NCBI GenBank assembly: GCA_965372135.1
Contig: CBDVBD010000025.1
Span: forward strand, 1-26,901
Origin: CBDVBD01 sp965372135
GTDB taxonomy: Bacteria > Electryoneota > RPQS01 > CBDVBD01
Direction of reading: 5' to 3'
DNA: 26,901 bases
Position 1 is the stretch's first letter. The number at the start of each line of letters is the position of its first letter. A model generated the notes under the pieces. It saw only the letters and a program-made list of their open reading frames with translations. It had not been told where the DNA came from and did not search any database. Below, piece after piece: positions 23,775-26,901 of this stretch. A program made the position numbers and the translations under genes.

Positions 23775-23829
23775 CAACTTGTCAACTTGTTAACTTGCCA
23801 ACCCTGTCCGCCCACTGGCGGATTGCCAA
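23775..23829. repeat. Octamer array (AACTTG family) interrupted by a TCCGCC palindrome
   Basis: Three octamers CAACTTGT, CAACTTGT, TAACTTGC (23775-23798) are followed by TTGCCAA at 23795-23801, a 21-base segment holding TCCGCC-CACT-GGCGGA (23807-23822), and TTGCCAA again at 23823-23829. A G-rich stretch precedes the array (23750-23774), as in the two other octamer arrays of the window. Confidence 0.8.
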
Positions 23830-23869
23830 CTTCCTCCAACAACACCTCTGCGTTCTCTACGTGAGAATC

Positions 23870-24796
23870 TTATTCACACCGCACCAACAACTCCTCCCAC
23901 CGCTTGTCCAATTCCGCCTGAAGCTGATCGATCACCGGTCGGTTATTGGGTTGAAACAAATGCCGGAATCGCCCCTGACCTTCCAGGAACTTCTCCACAG
24001 GAATCTTCTCTTTGGGCTTGTAATTCAGCTTCCACTTGCCGTCGATTACCTCAAAATGAGGCCAAAAACAGCTTTCCAACGCCAACCGGTTGTAATGATA
24101 CGTCTTATCGGCATCGTATTTCCAACCCGGAACACACGGCGCAAGCACATTCAGGAAACACGGTCCCTCAGTGCTAATCGCCGTTTCGATCTTCTTCATC
24201 AAATCGGGAAATTTCGCCATCGACCCCTGCGCCACATAGGGAATATGATGCGCTGCCATAATATACGTCAAATCCTTGCGCTCCCCTTTACGCCCGTAAC
24301 TTGCTTTCCCCACCGGCGTCGTGGTGGTATTCGACCCCATCGGCGTGGACGAACTGCGCTGGTTACCGGTATTTTGATACGCCTCGTTGTCGTAACAGAT
24401 ATACACCATGTCATGACCGCGCTCCATCGCGCCGGACAACGACTGCAGCCCGATATCATACGTACCCCCGTCCCCGCCCACTGCGATAAAACACACCTTG
24501 TCTTCCATCTTCCCCTGCCGCCGTAACGACGCATAAGCCGCTTCCACGCCGGAAATAGTAGCGGCGGAATTCTCGAATGCGTTGTGTATGAATGAGCACT
24601 TCCAGGCGGTATACGGGAATATTGTGGTAGATACTTCCACACAACCGGTGGCGATGCCCACCACCGGAAAATATCCTAAGTGATTGGCAATATTGACCGC
24701 CATCCGCATCACCGGCGGCGCACCGCATCCCGGACATAACCGGTGTCCCGGTGCTAACAGGTCTCCGCCCTGTGCCAAGTCTTTCAATCTTATCAT
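23870..24796 (-). CDS. porB: Pyruvate:ferredoxin oxidoreductase, beta subunit (TPP-binding)
   Basis: 308 residues, normal PorB length. The Cys ligands of the proximal 4Fe-4S cluster are C21 and C24 (LCPGCGAPP), C52 (ATGCVEVS) and C221 (APCVPGW). The thiamine diphosphate/Mg motif runs from GDGGTYDIG (108-116) to DNEAYQNTGNQRS (136-148). With PorA it decarboxylates a 2-oxo acid, most likely pyruvate, to acetyl-CoA while reducing ferredoxin. It starts at ATG 24796 with AAGGAG upstream, 20 bases after porA. The YQNTGNQRSSSTP sequence favours the pyruvate type over 2-oxoglutarate or indolepyruvate forms, though this is family inference. Confidence 0.96.
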   Translation of the reverse strand: MIRLKDLAQGGDLLAPGHRLCPGCGAPPVMRMAVNIANHLGYFPVVGIATGCVEVSTTIFPYTAWKCSFIHNAFENSAATISGVEAAYASLRRQGKMEDKVCFIAVGGDGGTYDIGLQSLSGAMERGHDMVYICYDNEAYQNTGNQRSSSTPMGSNTTTTPVGKASYGRKGERKDLTYIMAAHHIPYVAQGSMAKFPDLMKKIETAISTEGPCFLNVLAPCVPGWKYDADKTYHYNRLALESCFWPHFEVIDGKWKLNYKPKEKIPVEKFLEGQGRFRHLFQPNNRPVIDQLQAELDKRWEELLVRCE

Positions 24797-24816
24797 TATA
24801 TGAAACTCCTTACGGA

Positions 24817-26004
24817 TTAAGTACGAAGGTTTAGATACCCCAAGCGCTGCTTGACCTGACCGGTAGCGGTAATGTCCTTAAGGTCATCGTACGCCACCCG
24901 GATATGATCGTTATCACACGGCTTGCCGCCCAAACCATAAATGTAATTCACCAACAGCGGCGGATCGGGCTTGCCGAATAGTGCGCTGCGCACTTCAAGA
25001 TGCACCGGACCGCCGTCGGCGCCGTAAGCGATACTGCGGTCCAGCACCGCCAACGCCTTCAACGGCATCAACACTTTCGCCAATTCTTCCGCCGGAAACG
25101 GACGATACATCCGCAGCTTCACAAATCCAGCCGCCACCCCTTCGTCTCGAAGTTCATCCACCACTTCCCGGGTGGCGCCGGCGGTGGAACCCAGCACCAG
25201 CACCGCGATTTCCGCGTCATCCATCCGGTACGCCTCGAAGAAATCGTAACACTGATCCCCGCCGAAATTCGCCTGGAATTCCTTCCCCACATCCAAAATT
25301 ACCGGCGGTGAGGCATCGATCCCCTGCATCTGAGATATCTTATGCTCGAAATAGGAATCGGAAAACGTCATCGGTCCGAACGTCACCGGATTCTGCCGGT
25401 CCATCAACGAATATCGCGGCTGATATTCCCCGATGAACGCCTGCACCTTATCCTGGTCATAGATGTTCACATTTTCCACCCCGTGCGAAATGATGAACCC
25501 GTCCAAACACACCATCACCGGTGTCAATATATCGGGATGTTCCGCGATCCGGATCGCCTGAATCGTATTTTCGTATGCTTCCTGAGCGTTTTCCGAATGT
25601 AAATGAATCCAGCCTGCATCGCGAGCTCCCATGGTGTCGGAATGATCGCCCTGGATATTGATAGGTCCGCTTAACGCCCGGTTCACCACCGGCATCACAA
25701 TCGGCAGCCGAGCAGCGGACACGATGTACAATATCTCCCACATCAACGCCAATCCGCAGGCGGCGGTGGCGGTCATCGACCGGGCTCCAGCCGACGCCGC
25801 CCCCAACGTCGCCGACATGGCGCTGTGTTCCGATTCCACTAACACTAATTCGGTATCCACATCACCGTCCGCATGGAAATCTGCGAATTTCTGCATCAAC
25901 GATGTCTGTGGGGTGATAGGATAAGCGGCGCACACATCCGGGTTGATCTGTTTCATCGCCCACGCCACCGCTTCATTCCCCGTTAATGCTAACAGTTGCG
26001 GCAT
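24817..26004 (-). CDS. porA: Pyruvate:ferredoxin oxidoreductase, alpha subunit
   Basis: 395 residues, full length. N-terminal domain I carries GNEAVAWAM and AAYPITPQTSLMQ; ESEHSAMSATLGAASAGARS and ATAACGLALMWEILY follow; NRALSGPINIQGDHSDTMGARDAGW is diagnostic of PorA. The C-terminal domain (from about 245) has VLVLGSTAGATREVVDEL and FVKLRMYRPFPAEEL. It pairs with PorB to form the TPP-containing core. ATG 26004 has AGAGG upstream. The 410-base spacer between it and porD is filled with repeats, unusual for genes expected to be co-transcribed. Confidence 0.96.
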   Translation of the reverse strand: MPQLLALTGNEAVAWAMKQINPDVCAAYPITPQTSLMQKFADFHADGDVDTELVLVESEHSAMSATLGAASAGARSMTATAACGLALMWEILYIVSAARLPIVMPVVNRALSGPINIQGDHSDTMGARDAGWIHLHSENAQEAYENTIQAIRIAEHPDILTPVMVCLDGFIISHGVENVNIYDQDKVQAFIGEYQPRYSLMDRQNPVTFGPMTFSDSYFEHKISQMQGIDASPPVILDVGKEFQANFGGDQCYDFFEAYRMDDAEIAVLVLGSTAGATREVVDELRDEGVAAGFVKLRMYRPFPAEELAKVLMPLKALAVLDRSIAYGADGGPVHLEVRSALFGKPDPPLLVNYIYGLGGKPCDNDHIRVAYDDLKDITATGQVKQRLGYLNLRT

Positions 26005-26050
26005 TTCATTATCCTCTAATTTAAATTAATTATCTTCTATAGCCATGTTC

Positions 26051-26092
26051 CCGCCAGGTTTCAATCCCGACCGGTCGGGAGTAACCTGGCGG
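26051..26092. repeat. Long nested palindrome in the porA-porD spacer
   Basis: Outer arms CCGCCAGGTT (26051-26060) and AACCTGGCGG (26083-26092) pair perfectly over 10 bp and enclose the self-complementary TCCCGACCGGTCGGGA (26065-26080). The whole can fold into one hairpin on either strand. Confidence 0.85.
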
Positions 26093-26134
26093 ACATCGTA
26101 GGTTGGGTTCCGCGAACCCGACGCGTAGGGGCTG

Positions 26135-26150
26135 TCCGCCTACCGGCGGA
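26135..26150. repeat. TCCGCC-N4-GGCGGA hairpin
   Basis: TCCGCC-TACC-GGCGGA, one of five such hairpins in the window (also at 23605, 23807, 26187 and 26777). It lies just downstream of another short inverted repeat, GGGTTC-CGC-GAACCC (26105-26119). Confidence 0.8.
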
Positions 26151-26160
26151 TCGCGCCCTC

Positions 26161-26203
26161 TGCTGACAGGTGTCTACACCTGGAAGTCCGCCAACCGGCG
26201 GAT
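26161..26203. repeat. 43-bp dispersed repeat, copy 2
   Basis: It matches 23579-23621 at 42 of 43 positions: hairpin CAGGTG-TCTA-CACCTG (26167-26182) followed by TCCGCC-AACC-GGCGGA (26187-26202). Confidence 0.9.
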
Positions 26204-26205
26204 TT

Positions 26206-26226
26206 CGATATTCGATATTCGAATTT
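26206..26226. repeat. Short 7-base tandem repeat CGATATT
   Basis: Two perfect units CGATATT (26206-26219) and one degenerate unit CGAATTT (26220-26226), running straight on from the 43-bp repeat. Confidence 0.6.
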
Positions 26227-26248
26227 AAATTGTTCCCGGTTTTCACAT

Positions 26249-26334
26249 CCCCCCCGGTTCCCGGGGGGGAACATAAAGGGGGGGCACTTGTCAACTTGCT
26301 AACTTGCAAACTTGATCACTTTTTTATCATCTCC
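26249..26334. repeat. Composite G-run/octamer repeat, copy A
   Basis: Seven C + GG (26249-26257) pairs with CC + seven G (26261-26269). Then AACATAAA, seven more G (26278-26284), and four octamers CACTTGTC, AACTTGCT, AACTTGCA, AACTTGAT (26285-26316), ending ACTTTTTTATCATCTCC (26318-26334). The same order of parts recurs at 26796-26860. Confidence 0.85.
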
Positions 26335-26359
26335 AACGCACTGACCAATAAATATCGTG

Positions 26360-26398
26360 CTGTCGGGTGTCAACGAATCTCGATTCCTCACCCGACAG
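26360..26398. repeat. REP-like palindrome, CTGTCRGGTG family, long loop
   Basis: CTGTCGGGTG (26360-26369) pairs perfectly with CACCCGACAG (26389-26398). The 19-base loop itself contains GAATC-TC-GATTC (26375-26386). It lies 16 bases after the porD stop. Confidence 0.85.
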
Positions 26399-26414
26399 TT
26401 CCCCAGTGCCCGAG

Positions 26415-26705
26415 TTATTTCTTTATCATCTTGAGTGCACTCGCCTTCGGAGGACACTCCACAGCGCACAATCCACACCCCTTGCAATGGTACGTATCGA
26501 TCCCCACCACCTTACCGTCCTCGATCAAAATCGACGAATCCGGGCACACCACCCAGCAGATAAAGCAGTGGGTGCACTTATCCGGATAGAATTCCGGCAC
26601 AAACGTGGTCCAGCTTGCCGTATCGTACTCTGCGGCATTCCCTGCTTCATGGATCAGGATGCCTATCGGAAGTTCCTTATACGGCGCATTCAAATAATCC
26701 TTCAT
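26415..26705 (-). CDS. porD: Pyruvate:ferredoxin oxidoreductase, delta (2x 4Fe-4S ferredoxin) subunit
   Basis: 96 residues from ATG 26705, which has AAAGGA directly upstream; a longer frame to 26753 would run into the palindromic repeat and is rejected. TASWTTFVPEF (29-39) is followed by two bacterial ferredoxin motifs, C44-x2-C47-x2-C50-x3-C54-P and C74-x2-C77-x2-C80-x3-C84-P, binding two 4Fe-4S clusters. The subunit passes electrons from the PorA/PorB core to external ferredoxin. The protein ends SALKMIKK. The gene lies upstream of porA and is flanked by repeats on both sides; the missing gamma subunit is expected beyond the right edge. Confidence 0.95.
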   Translation of the reverse strand: MKDYLNAPYKELPIGILIHEAGNAAEYDTASWTTFVPEFYPDKCTHCFICWVVCPDSSILIEDGKVVGIDTYHCKGCGLCAVECPPKASALKMIKK

Positions 26706-26736
26706 ATCCTTTCCTCTGTATTTCAAATTTATCGTG

Positions 26737-26760
26737 CTGTCGGGTGCCCTCACCCGACAG
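26737..26760. repeat. REP-like palindrome, CTGTCRGGTG family
   Basis: CTGTCGGGTG (26737-26746) pairs perfectly with CACCCGACAG (26751-26760) across the loop CCCT. It is preceded by ATCGTG as in the 26360 copy and lies 31 bases before the porD start, so it would be in the porD leader if transcription comes from the right. Confidence 0.85.
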
Positions 26761-26776
26761 TCCGGCTTCTGACGGA

Positions 26777-26792
26777 TCCGCCCACCGGCGGA
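26777..26792. repeat. TCCGCC-N4-GGCGGA hairpin
   Basis: TCCGCC-CACC-GGCGGA, placed between the CTGTCRGGTG palindrome and composite repeat copy B. Confidence 0.8.
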
Positions 26793-26795
26793 TTA

Positions 26796-26860
26796 CCGGG
26801 GGGGAACAAAAGGGGGGGCACTTTTAAACTTGCACACTTGCCAACTTTCTCACCATCTCC
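26796..26860. repeat. Composite G-run/octamer repeat, copy B
   Basis: CC + seven G (26796-26804), AACAAAA, seven G (26812-26818), then four degenerate octamers CACTTTTA, AACTTGCA, CACTTGCC, AACTTTCT (26819-26850) and an end ACTTTCTCACCATCTCC (26844-26860) that matches the end of copy A at 14 of 17 positions. Confidence 0.85.
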
Positions 26861-26901
26861 GCCCTCAGTGGAGTAGATAAGGCAATAGTAGATACTGCTC
26901 G
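26824..26901 (-). other. Possible 3' end of an upstream gene, cut by the window edge
   Basis: From the right edge one - strand frame is open for 25 codons (RAVSTIALSTPLRAEMVRK..., stop TAA at 26824-26826). The last residues are encoded by the octamer repeat. PorG would be expected here from the porD-porA-porB order, but the peptide is too short to identify, and the frame could be chance. Confidence 0.3.

Noticed and set aside
23775..23800. Octamer array considered as a CRISPR-like array
   Set aside because: Units are 8 bases, contiguous and without spacers; no cas genes nearby.
23732..24526. + strand open frame of 264 codons
   Set aside because: It begins in the repeat spacer and then runs antisense to porB, which is unambiguous.
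26061..26309. - strand open frame of 82 codons in the porA-porD spacer
   Set aside because: It lies entirely in palindromic and octamer repeats; the peptide has no resemblance to a protein and is an artefact of repeat composition.
26415..26753. Longer start for porD (112 residues)
   Set aside because: The extra 16 residues would be encoded inside the CTGTCGGGTG palindrome; the ATG at 26705 has a proper ribosome site and matches the usual PorD start.

Overview
The window looks like a chromosomal fragment from a Gram-negative, probably anaerobic or facultative bacterium of the FCB supergroup. A Zixibacteria-, Cloacimonadota- or KSB1-like candidate phylum would fit, but no rRNA is present and the assignment is inference. 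The pointers are a secreted beta-helix protein with a YPNPFN-type (T9SS type A-like) C-terminal domain, a flavobacterial-type group II geranylgeranylglyceryl phosphate synthase, GmhA of heptose/LPS synthesis, a BatA-like vWA protein, and a multisubunit pyruvate:ferredoxin oxidoreductase. I see no phage, transposase, CRISPR array, tRNA or rRNA.

Layout. At the left edge is the 3' part of a large secreted repeat protein on the + strand (2-1936), closed by a strong bidirectional terminator. Almost everything else is on the - strand. Reading the - strand from right to left: a por cluster (porD, porA, porB) separated by repeat-rich spacers; a DUF89 protein; pgsA-pgpA (phosphatidylglycerol synthesis); a Tat-exported PLP aminotransferase with an appended Fn3-like domain; cinA, thpR, recA, recX, two tandem HD-GYP paralogues, alaS and a GGGP synthase (housekeeping and lipid cluster with several 4-bp overlaps); a pseudopilin; a small DUF5668-like membrane protein; gmhA, a BatA-like protein and a PhzF-family protein; a NosD-like beta-helix protein; three small membrane proteins that are paralogues of each other; and a second, Cys-laddered beta-helix protein with the sorting domain.

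How the genes work together. PgsA and PgpA carry out consecutive steps of phosphatidylglycerol synthesis, and the GGGP synthase could add an archaeal-type ether-lipid precursor to the same membrane. RecA with its modulator RecX, CinA and ThpR form a familiar DNA/RNA-maintenance neighbourhood next to alaS. PorA, PorB and PorD are three of the four subunits of a PFOR; PorG is expected just beyond the right edge.

The least ordinary parts are: (i) the intergenic DNA around the por genes, built from several families of short palindromic and octamer repeats in a mosaic; (ii) the trio of small membrane paralogues lying between two secreted beta-helix genes; (iii) the exported aminotransferase; (iv) the bacterial GGGPS; and (v) a gmhA gene whose reading frame runs well upstream of any canonical start codon.
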